A stretch of 20,435 nt of DNA, from contig CABJCJ010000030.1 in NCBI GenBank assembly GCA_902364065.1, positions 1 to 20,435 of the forward strand, written 5' to 3'. Made by a program: the position numbers and the translations under genes. How positions within the stretch are numbered: the stretch's first letter is position 1; every line of letters begins with the position of its first letter. Source of the DNA: Veillonellaceae bacterium SB90. GTDB taxonomy: Bacteria > Bacillota > Negativicutes > Selenomonadales > Selenomonadaceae. Shown piece after piece: positions 6,426 to 13,149 of this stretch. The notes beneath the pieces were generated by a model that had not been told where the DNA came from, did not search any database, and saw only the letters and a program-made list of their open reading frames with translations.

Positions 6426-7949
6426 ATGGATCCATCTATTCTGGTTCAAGGTGCCATGTCGGTATTTTCCGATCCGCTGACACTGGGGTTCATCGTTCTG
6501 GGTGTCTTCGTGGGCATCATCTTTGGTGCTGTCCCGGGCCTGACGGCGACGCTGGCACTCATCATGTTCCTGCCCGTCACGTACACGATGACGCCGGTAC
6601 AGGGCTTGTCCACATTGGTTGCCTTGTACGTCGGCGGCATCTCGGGCGGCCTGGTTGCAGCCATCCTGCTGAATATACCAGGCACACCATCTTCCATCGC
6701 GACGACCTTTGACGGTGCGCCGATGGCAGCGAAAGGCGAGGCCGGCAAGGCCCTCGGCGTCGGCGTTGTGTTCTCCTTCGTCGGCACGATCTTCGGTTTG
6801 ATCATGCTCGTGACGATTTCGCCGCTGCTCGCCAGTGTTGCCATCAAGTTCGGCGCCTTTGAGTACTGTGCGGTTGCCGTCTGTGCGCTGGCTCTCGTCA
6901 TCAGCCTCGCGGGACGCGATCTCGTCAAAGGCCTGATGGGCGCCTTCTTTGGCCTCATGATTGCCACGGTAGGTCTTTCCCCTGTCGATTCCATGAAGCG
7001 TTTCACCTTTGGCTTGAGCGAACTCACGAGCGGTTTTGCCCTGCTGACCATCCTCATCGGTCTGTTCGCCATCACGGAAGTAGCGAAGGCTGCGGAAGAA
7101 GTTCGTCAGAAACAGGATATGCGCGTGGAAACGAACGTGCATATCAAGGGCTTCGGCTTTACGCTCAAGGAATTCTTCGGACAGAAATTCAATGCACTGC
7201 GTTCGTCCATCATTGGCTGCATCATCGGCATCCTGCCGGGCATCGGCGGTGCTATCTCCGGCATGCTCTCGTACACGGCAGCCAAGAATCAGTCGAAATA
7301 CCCCGAGAAGTTCGGCACGGGCATCATGGATGGCATCGTGGCATCTGAGACGGCCAACAACGCCGGCATCGGCGGCGCATTGATCCCGCTCCTGACGCTC
7401 GGTATCCCGGGCGATGCCGTCACGGCTATCCTGCTCGGCGGCCTGATGGTGCACAACATCGCCCCTGGCCCATTGATCTTTGAGAAGAGCGGCGTCGTCA
7501 TCTACGGCCTGTTCGTTGCCCTGTTCCTTTCCGCCATTGCCATGCTGTTCATCGAGCTCTTCGGCATCCGCGTGTTCATCCGCGTGCTGACCGTACCGAA
7601 ATACTTCCTGCTGCCGATCATCATGGTACTCTGTGCCATCGGCGCTTTCGGCAACAGCAACCGTATTTTCGATGTCTACAGCATCATGGGTTTTGGTCTT
7701 GTCGGCTACGGCATGATCAAGGCAAAGATCCCGACGGTGCCGGTCATCATGGGTATCATCCTGGGACCAATCTTTGAGATGAACTTCCGCCGTGTGGCTC
7801 AGCTGCAGGGCTCTGGTGAGACGCTTTTGAGTCACCCCATCGCTGCTGTCCTGACGGCCGTGGCTGTCGCAGCACTTATCTTCTCCTTCATCATGAACCG
7901 CCGCGAAGCGAAGAAGCTGGCGGCTCAGGAAGCACAGAACAAAGCGTAA
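6426..7949 (+). CDS. tctA: Tripartite tricarboxylate transporter large permease TctA
   Basis: This 507-residue inner-membrane protein is the large, 10-12 helix permease of a TTT system and is of normal family length. Conserved TctA segments are visible: GAVPGLTATLALI (34-46), the YVGGISGG region (68-75), NIPGTPSS (83-90), and the second-half repeat with LPGIGGAISG and the GIPGDAVTAI segment. The two PG-rich segments reflect the internal duplication of the family. Transport is driven by an ion gradient and depends on the TctC binding protein. GGAG and GAGGTGA upstream support the ATG at 6426. Substrates of TTT systems are diverse carboxylates; the neighbouring kinase and PdxA2 suggest a sugar acid here, which is inference. 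Confidence 0.95.
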   Translation: MDPSILVQGAMSVFSDPLTLGFIVLGVFVGIIFGAVPGLTATLALIMFLPVTYTMTPVQGLSTLVALYVGGISGGLVAAILLNIPGTPSSIATTFDGAPMAAKGEAGKALGVGVVFSFVGTIFGLIMLVTISPLLASVAIKFGAFEYCAVAVCALALVISLAGRDLVKGLMGAFFGLMIATVGLSPVDSMKRFTFGLSELTSGFALLTILIGLFAITEVAKAAEEVRQKQDMRVETNVHIKGFGFTLKEFFGQKFNALRSSIIGCIIGILPGIGGAISGMLSYTAAKNQSKYPEKFGTGIMDGIVASETANNAGIGGALIPLLTLGIPGDAVTAILLGGLMVHNIAPGPLIFEKSGVVIYGLFVALFLSAIAMLFIELFGIRVFIRVLTVPKYFLLPIIMVLCAIGAFGNSNRIFDVYSIMGFGLVGYGMIKAKIPTVPVIMGIILGPIFEMNFRRVAQLQGSGETLLSHPIAAVLTAVAVAALIFSFIMNRREAKKLAAQEAQNKA

Positions 7950-7991
7950 GATTTGAAGAAGCGTATAAAAATTAGAGAGAGGCGAATGAAC

Positions 7992-8981
7992 ATGAACTTG
8001 AAACGTATTCTTTCCACCATCGCATTAGGAGCTTGCCTGATTACCGCAGCGGGCTGCGGCGGCAGTGAAGAGGGGGCATCGAGCGGCGATGTCAGCAAGT
8101 ATCCGGATAAGCCAATCAACCTCGTGGTAACGCACGCCGCCGGCGGCGACACGGACTACAATGCACGTCTGCTCGCGCGTTTCCTCGAGAAGGATCTCGG
8201 TCAGTCGGTTGTCGCGAACAACGTCACGGGTGCCAATGGATCGATTGCACTCGAGCAGTATAAAGACGGCGATAAAGATGGCTATACGCTGATTGCCACG
8301 AACTCGGCAGCTTTGATCGGCAATAAGGCCACGGGCCTTTCCGATTTCAGCTATGAGGCATTTGAGCCGGTTGCCATCTACGGCAAGCAGGCTGGTGAGA
8401 ACGTCGTCGTCCGCGCGGATTCCCCGTACAACACGATTGAAGATCTCGTAAATGCTTCGAAGGCCAATCCGGATACCATTAAATACGGCGTCTCGATGGG
8501 CGGCGGCGTTTACATCGCCTCGGTCATCATGGATAAGGAAATCGGTGCGAAATTCAATGTTGTCGATACGGGCGATGCATCCAACCGTCTGACCTCCCTC
8601 TTGGGCGGCCATGTTGATGCCACGTCCATCCCGTACAGCGGTGCGAAGGAATACATCGAGAGCGGACAGCTCAAGTCGCTCGGCACGCTGCTTTCCTCGC
8701 GTTCTGAGATGCTGCCGAACATCCCGTCCCTGAGCGAGACGTATCCGGACCTCTCGGTTGATACGTACTACGTCATCCTGGCCCCGAAAGGCACGGATCC
8801 GGCCATCGTCGAGAAACTCAACAAGGCCATCACGAAGGTAGTCAAGGAGAATCCGGAATACAAGTCGGAAGTCGAGAAAATGAATTTCCAGGCTCCGTGG
8901 TGCCTGAGCGTGGAAGAGACGAAGGCAGAGCTCCAGAAACAGCTTGATCACTTCATGAAATTCTCGCAGTACTTGAAGTAA
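7992..8981 (+). CDS. tctC: Tripartite tricarboxylate transporter substrate-binding lipoprotein TctC (Bug family)
   Basis: This 329-residue protein is the extracytoplasmic binding component of the TTT transporter. A lipoprotein signal peptide ends in LITAAGC, making C22 the lipidated residue, so it should be membrane-anchored. The mature part opens with the Bug-family pattern YPDKPINLVV, followed by HAAGGDTDYNAR and the GANGSIAL segment, all typical of the carboxylate-binding first lobe. Start choice: GAGAGG at 7977-7982 is 9 nt from the ATG at 7992 but only 3 nt from the ATG at 7986, and an in-frame TTG at 7953 has no good site. It follows tctA with a 42-bp gap and no terminator. Its ligand probably defines the pathway but cannot be read from sequence. 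Confidence 0.92.
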   Translation: MNLKRILSTIALGACLITAAGCGGSEEGASSGDVSKYPDKPINLVVTHAAGGDTDYNARLLARFLEKDLGQSVVANNVTGANGSIALEQYKDGDKDGYTLIATNSAALIGNKATGLSDFSYEAFEPVAIYGKQAGENVVVRADSPYNTIEDLVNASKANPDTIKYGVSMGGGVYIASVIMDKEIGAKFNVVDTGDASNRLTSLLGGHVDATSIPYSGAKEYIESGQLKSLGTLLSSRSEMLPNIPSLSETYPDLSVDTYYVILAPKGTDPAIVEKLNKAITKVVKENPEYKSEVEKMNFQAPWCLSVEETKAELQKQLDHFMKFSQYLK

Positions 8982-9008
8982 GAGATTACACAATGGGAGG
9001 CAGTTCTC

Positions 9009-9632
9009 ATGAATGAACGCACGGTCATTACGATCAGCCGCGAATACGGCTCAGGTGGACGCGAGCTCTCGCAGATCCTGGCCAAGAAACTGGGCGTCAA
9101 GCTTTACGATCGCCAGATCATCAGCCTGGCAGCACAGGATGTCGGCGTCGAAGATATGAAATTCGACAAGCTGAAGAAGTTTGAAGAAGAGGTCCCGGCC
9201 TTGCCGGTAAAGTTCATGCCGTTCTATCTGTTCGGTGTCAAAGCCGGCCCGCAGACGTTGAATGACAAGCTGTTTGACTCGGAGTCGGAAATCATCCGCC
9301 GCCTGGCGGATGACGGCCCCTGCGTCATCCTCGGACGCTGTGCCGATTACGTCCTGCGCCGTCGCAAGAATACGTATTCGTTCTACATCTGTGCGAATGA
9401 TGAGTTCCGCGCGAAACGCGGACAGGACGTCTATGAGGGACGCAGCCTGACGGAGCTCAATGAGGAAGACCTCAAGCGCGGCGGCTACTACAGCCATTAC
9501 ACGGGGCGCAAATGGGGCGACCCCAAGTATTACAACCTTTCCGTCAACACGAGTTACCTCTCGCTTGAAGCGGCGGCAGACCTCATCATCCACTATGTGG
9601 AGTCGCTGCAGGCAGCGGAGCAGGCAAAATAA
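9009..9632 (+). CDS. Cytidylate-kinase-like family protein
   Basis: This 207-residue P-loop protein belongs to the cytidylate-kinase-like family, which is distinct from canonical Cmk. It has the N-terminal pattern ITISREYGSGGRE (7-19) with the GSGG nucleotide loop, an LYDRQII segment (32-38), a central ILGRCADYVL motif, and a C-terminal YYSHYTGRKWGDPKYYNL segment ending in an NTSYLSLEAA helix. The predicted activity is phosphoryl transfer to a nucleotide-like substrate, but family members are largely uncharacterised. It sits 27 bp after tctC behind a GGAGG site, with no promoter or terminator between, so it should be cotranscribed from the sigma-54 promoter. It is the last gene before a strong terminator. 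Its link to the transporter is unexplained. Confidence 0.85.
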   Translation: MNERTVITISREYGSGGRELSQILAKKLGVKLYDRQIISLAAQDVGVEDMKFDKLKKFEEEVPALPVKFMPFYLFGVKAGPQTLNDKLFDSESEIIRRLADDGPCVILGRCADYVLRRRKNTYSFYICANDEFRAKRGQDVYEGRSLTELNEEDLKRGGYYSHYTGRKWGDPKYYNLSVNTSYLSLEAAADLIIHYVESLQAAEQAK

Positions 9633-9663
9633 GCATCCCTTTCAATCAATATACCCCTACCTG

Positions 9664-9710
9664 GAGCTGTGCATGAGCCGGAATATACCGGCTTGTGCAC
9701 AGCTCTTTTC
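9664..9710 (+). terminator. Rho-independent terminator of the tct operon
   Basis: A very long 18-bp stem (9664-9681 against 9688-9705, two pairs being G-U) encloses a 6-nt loop and is followed by TTTT at 9706-9709. It lies 31 bp after the cytidylate-kinase-like gene and isolates it from the envelope operon downstream. Confidence 0.88.
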
Positions 9711-9724
9711 TAATAGTCTCATTA

Positions 9725-9753
9725 TTGAGCTGGTCAATCATTGGTGCTATAAT
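9725..9753 (+). promoter_or_regulatory. Sigma-70/SigA-type promoter of the envelope operon
   Basis: A -35 box TTGAGC (9725-9730) and a perfect -10 box TATAAT (9748-9753) are separated by exactly 17 bp. The predicted start is near 9760, about 50 bp before the first ATG of the operon. It directly follows the tct terminator. Confidence 0.82.
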
Positions 9754-9808
9754 TTCAGATAGATTAGAACGAATTGTTCCAAGAGAAGGACAGTTGGTGA
9801 GGTGAATC

Positions 9809-10909
9809 ATGAAACGATATCCGGTATTGGCCGTTTTACTGCTGCTGCTCTGGAGCCAGGTGGCGTCGGCACAGGTCGTGGTGGCCGAAGGCGAGGGCGC
9901 GGACCGGCAGAGTGCGCTGCGCGACGCGGCGCGCAATGCCGTGGAGCAGGTCGTGGGTACGCTGGTGGATGCCCGCACGCTCGTGCAGGGGGCTTCTGTA
10001 CAGCTCGACGCGATTTATGCAAGGTCGCAGGGCTTTGTCCGGGACGTGCAGGTGATGGAGGAACGCCCGTATGGTGACGGGGTTCGCGTCAAGGCACGCA
10101 TGGATGTCAACACGGATGCGGATGCTCCGCTGCTTGCCAATCTCAGCATGGTCATGAATCTCAACGATCCGCGCATTGCGGTGATCGTGAGCCGGGCGGA
10201 CGGCAGCGGGCGCGATGCTTCTGCCGAAGCGGCCCTGAATCAGAAACTCGTGGCACTCGGCTTTCATCATGTCGTCGATCCTTCGCTTATGGCCAGCCTG
10301 CAGGGGGCGGAACGCCTCGGCAATCTCGCCGCGGGCGGTTCGGCCCTGGCTGCTGCAGGACGCACTCTTGGCGCGGATTATCTCGTGCTCGGTGAACTGA
10401 CGGTCAGCGGCCAGACGATTTCATTGCCGGATGGTCAGGGCGGCTACAGCACGACGCTGCTCAAGACGGGAAATGCCCGCCTGACGGGCAGAATCCTGCG
10501 CTTTGATACGGGGGAGGTCCTCGGTACGTTCGAGACGACGGGCCGAGGCGCCGGCAACGGCCTTGAGGTGGCGGAGCAGGCGGCTGCTGCGCGTGCGGCT
10601 GCCGCTGCCGCGCAGAAGATGGAGGGACGCTTCCGCCATTTGAGCACACAGCTTGGTCAGACGGTGGAGCTGCAGGTCTTTACGAGTGACCAGGAGGCAG
10701 TCCGGCAGCTCGTGACGGATCTCAAAAGCCTCGGCACCGTGCAGGCCGTGTATCTGCGTGAGAGCGGAGCGGGCAAGTCCATCGTATCGGTGGAGACGGT
10801 TGAGCCGGCTGCAGCGCTCATGGACAGGCTCAAGGCGAAGAGCAGGCTGGGGATATTCATCGACAGCGTGACTTCCGCGTCGGCCAGGCTGGCCGTTTCG
10901 CGCCGGTAA
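9809..10909 (+). CDS. Exported protein with FlgT-N/LPP20-like and CsgG-like domains
   Basis: This 366-residue protein starts with a signal peptide (hydrophobic 6-15, probable cleavage after ASA at 19-21) and has no lipobox, so it is predicted periplasmic or outer-membrane associated. Residues 22-100 resemble the FlgT N-terminal/LPP20 type, with AEGEGADRQSALRDAARNAV as the helix signature. Residues 121-250 resemble the CsgG/TolB-N fold: a first strand RIAVIV, then LGADYLVLGELT (188-199) and the strand-turn-strand ILRFDTGEVLG (229-239). An alanine-rich helix (257-270) leads to a third domain (285-366) of unknown family. GAGGTGA at 9799-9805 fixes the start. It is the first gene after the promoter at 9725-9753. 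Domain calls are from pattern recognition only; function is unknown. Confidence 0.7.
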   Translation: MKRYPVLAVLLLLLWSQVASAQVVVAEGEGADRQSALRDAARNAVEQVVGTLVDARTLVQGASVQLDAIYARSQGFVRDVQVMEERPYGDGVRVKARMDVNTDADAPLLANLSMVMNLNDPRIAVIVSRADGSGRDASAEAALNQKLVALGFHHVVDPSLMASLQGAERLGNLAAGGSALAAAGRTLGADYLVLGELTVSGQTISLPDGQGGYSTTLLKTGNARLTGRILRFDTGEVLGTFETTGRGAGNGLEVAEQAAAARAAAAAAQKMEGRFRHLSTQLGQTVELQVFTSDQEAVRQLVTDLKSLGTVQAVYLRESGAGKSIVSVETVEPAAALMDRLKAKSRLGIFIDSVTSASARLAVSRR

Positions 10910-10980
10910 GCCGCGGCCCGGCAGGAACGTGATGATGCCGGCTGTGAATATATGATAGGGAAAAGAAAGAAGGTTTTGCG

Positions 10981-11646
10981 ATGCGCATGTGCAAGTGGAT
11001 GGTGCGGCTGCTGCTGCCGGTGTGCCTGTTCGCGCTCCTTGGCAGTCAGGCCTGGGCGGCTTCCAGGAGTATCCTGGAACACCCGGCCGTTGCCGTGCTG
11101 CCGTTTGAGAACCGGGGCATCCTGTCGAGCGAATGGAACCGTGAGGAGCTCGGACAGGTTTACGATTTTGCCTGCACGTCCCTGCTCGATGCGGACAAGT
11201 TTACCTTGGTGGAACGCGCGCGCCTGCGGGATCTGACGGATGAGTATTACCTGGCGGGCACGGGACTCATCGACCCTGAGAAGAGCGTGGAGCTCGGCCG
11301 CCTGGAGGGAGCTGAGTATCTCGTGCTCGGCAGCATCAACGGCGTGACGACCCGCCGGTCGCAGGCCACGGTGCTCGGCACCGGCACAAAGCGCAGCCAG
11401 GTGGCGGCGACGGTAAGCCTACGCCTTGTCGATGTGGAGACGGGACGCGTGGTCCTGGCGGCCATCGGCCATTCCCGCAAGCAGCATACGCTGACGAAGG
11501 CGCCGCTCGGCCTCATCCGCATCGGTTCCGATGAGGTGGACAAGCAGCAGGTGCTCGAAGCCCTGGAGTCTGCAGTCGATGATGCCGTCAACGGGCCGCG
11601 CGGCCTGGTCGCGCGCATGGAGGGCCGTGCAGGCCGCAGGAAGTGA
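10981..11646 (+). CDS. Exported CsgG/HfaB-like protein
   Basis: This 221-residue protein has a signal peptide ending near AWA (24-26) and no lipobox. The mature part follows the CsgG-family order: strand AVAVLPFENRG (36-46), VERARLRDLTDE (77-88), LEGAEYLVLGSING (108-121), and the strand-turn-strand VSLRLVDVETGRVV (145-158) ending in a SRK motif. CsgG itself is a lipidated outer-membrane secretion pore for curli. Without a lipidation cysteine, and with no curli subunit nearby, this protein is more likely a periplasmic relative such as the FlgO or LpoB type. It lies 71 bp after the previous gene with no terminator and an AAGG site before the ATG. It is the most typical CsgG-like member of this operon. 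Confidence 0.75.
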   Translation: MRMCKWMVRLLLPVCLFALLGSQAWAASRSILEHPAVAVLPFENRGILSSEWNREELGQVYDFACTSLLDADKFTLVERARLRDLTDEYYLAGTGLIDPEKSVELGRLEGAEYLVLGSINGVTTRRSQATVLGTGTKRSQVAATVSLRLVDVETGRVVLAAIGHSRKQHTLTKAPLGLIRIGSDEVDKQQVLEALESAVDDAVNGPRGLVARMEGRAGRRK

Positions 11647-11654
11647 GGCTCGTC

Positions 11655-12470
11655 ATGCGATGGTGTGGGATTCTGATGTTCCTGCTCTGCTTCGTATGGA
11701 CCAGCAGCGTACAGGCGGCAGGACTCTTTCGTCAGGCGGCGTCTGGGCCGGTCATCCTGATTGGGGAAGTCCAGTGCTACAGCGATAATGAACTCAAGAG
11801 CGCGTACTTCGATACCTTTGCCGATAAACTCGGTCAGTCCTTGCATGATGCGGGACTGGCCGCAGTCGGCCGGGCCGATGTCACGAATGAGGCGGGCCGC
11901 CATGATGCGGCAGACAGTACGGCCGAGGATACGGCGCTTTCCGACATCCATATGGATGCGATCATCCATGGGCACCGGTTTGACCGCGGCGAGGCCAGTG
12001 CGAAGCTCGCGCATTATGCCGATGCGATGATGGGCCGCGCGTATTTCCATGATGAGGCGCGGCTCGCATCCTGGCGCTCACAGCTGAAGAAACCGTATTT
12101 CCTGACGCCCGTCCGGCAGAGTACGATGCAGGAGATCGGGCGGAAGTACGGCGCCGATTACCTGTTATTCGTCAATCTCAAGGATGTCGATGTGCATCTG
12201 AAGCACAGCTGGTTCGCCACGCATACCGATGTGGAGACGCGGGGCAAGAAGGTTTCAGCGGCGCTTGATTATTATCTCGTGCGCGTGTCCGACGGACGCG
12301 TCTACGAGGGACACTGCGAGAACAGGAAGACGGCGCAGCTCCTGAATTTCGGCCTGGGCAGGACGGGCAAGGGCATGAACATCGATACGTTACTCAGTGA
12401 AGTCATGGAGGCGCAGACGAATGATCTGGTCAAGGATATGGAAGCTTCGGGGCTGCCGTCGCTGCGGTGA
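11655..12470 (+). CDS. Exported divergent CsgG-like protein of unknown function
   Basis: This 271-residue protein has a signal peptide (hydrophobic 6-15, cleavage near VQA at 19-21) and no lipobox. I do not recognise a named family. It keeps the skeleton of its neighbours: a first strand VILIGEVQC (33-41), a helix with DKLGQSLHDAG, a YGADYLLFVNL strand (165-175), and a strand-turn-strand with YYLVRVSDGRVYEG (206-219) followed by CENRK. The start at 11655 follows GAGG (11645-11648), whose bases overlap the stop of the previous gene; an in-frame GTG at 11643 is less well placed. The two genes are 8 bp apart and the next gene begins inside this one, so translational coupling is likely. Confidence 0.65.
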   Translation: MRWCGILMFLLCFVWTSSVQAAGLFRQAASGPVILIGEVQCYSDNELKSAYFDTFADKLGQSLHDAGLAAVGRADVTNEAGRHDAADSTAEDTALSDIHMDAIIHGHRFDRGEASAKLAHYADAMMGRAYFHDEARLASWRSQLKKPYFLTPVRQSTMQEIGRKYGADYLLFVNLKDVDVHLKHSWFATHTDVETRGKKVSAALDYYLVRVSDGRVYEGHCENRKTAQLLNFGLGRTGKGMNIDTLLSEVMEAQTNDLVKDMEASGLPSLR

Positions 12471-13095
12471 TGGCGGCATCTGGCAAGGCTGCCGGCTTTT
12501 CGCCCTGACGCTGGTGCTGCTTTTGGCCTGCGCCCTGCCGGCGGAAGCCGCGCTGCCGCGCCTTGCGGTCGTGGGCTTTTCGAGCCGGATTGCCAAGACG
12601 GATATCGCGATGCGCGACATCCCCGTGCAGCCCGAGGCGATGCTGCCCGTCATCCGGGACCGCCTGGAAGCGGAGCTGGCGGGAGATGACCGTTTTGAGC
12701 TCGTGGATTATGAAGATGCGGTCAGGCGGGCCCGCCTGGATGAGGCGGATGTCATCTCCGCGCTCGGCCGCGGGGAGGTCGTGCCCGATTTTGCTGACAA
12801 GGCTGATTACCTTTTGTACGGCTATCTGACGACGCTGAGCAATGTCAAGGCGCAGAGCGGCGTGCTGATGTTTTCCGGCCGGGACAAGACGGTTTATGCC
12901 GAAGTCAGCCTGCGTGTCGTGGATGCCCGCACGGGTGCGCTCGTCTTCGTCACGACGGCGGATTCGCGCCGCAAGAGCGAGCTCTCGTATCATGCCATCT
13001 GGCGGCGCGACGACCGCGGCGTGGAGGAGGCCATCGCGCAGGCGCTCGATGACGCAGCGACGAATCTGGCCGCGCAGTGCAAGGCGGCGATGTAA
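12421..13095 (+). CDS. Exported CsgG-like protein, start nested in the upstream gene
   Basis: This 224-residue protein overlaps the previous gene by 50 bp. The ATG at 12421 follows GGAGG (12407-12411) with 9-nt spacing. A later ATG at 12470, overlapping the previous stop, is out of frame and closes after 12 codons. The n-region before the hydrophobic core (27-38) is unusually long and Arg/Cys-rich, with cleavage expected after AEA (41-43). The mature part shows the CsgG-like layout: RLAVVGFSS (47-55), a helix with RLEAELAGDDRFELV (81-95), ADKADYLLYGYLT (125-137) and VSLRVVDARTGALVF (162-176), ending in a DSRRK motif (181-185). It is closest to the protein encoded at 10981-11646. Function is unknown; an envelope role is inferred from export and context. 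Confidence 0.7.
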   Translation: MIWSRIWKLRGCRRCGDGGIWQGCRLFALTLVLLLACALPAEAALPRLAVVGFSSRIAKTDIAMRDIPVQPEAMLPVIRDRLEAELAGDDRFELVDYEDAVRRARLDEADVISALGRGEVVPDFADKADYLLYGYLTTLSNVKAQSGVLMFSGRDKTVYAEVSLRVVDARTGALVFVTTADSRRKSELSYHAIWRRDDRGVEEAIAQALDDAATNLAAQCKAAM

Positions 13096-13149
13096 TCCTG
13101 AGAATAGGTGAGATGTGTGTTGGAGCAGTCGAGGAAGGGAGAGATGTGC

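Noticed and set aside
6378..7835. A 485-codon minus-strand open frame opposite tctA
   Set aside because: It is the antisense shadow of a clear TctA permease and has a low-complexity charged composition without motifs.
9767..9779. GAAC-GAATT-GTTC near the envelope-operon transcription start as a LexA box
   Set aside because: The Gram-positive LexA/DinR box has a 4-bp spacer; here it is 5 bp and the surrounding bases are not symmetric.
10910..10980. A terminator between the first two envelope genes
   Set aside because: A 6-bp CCGGCA/TGCCGG hairpin is possible but it is short and has no T-run.
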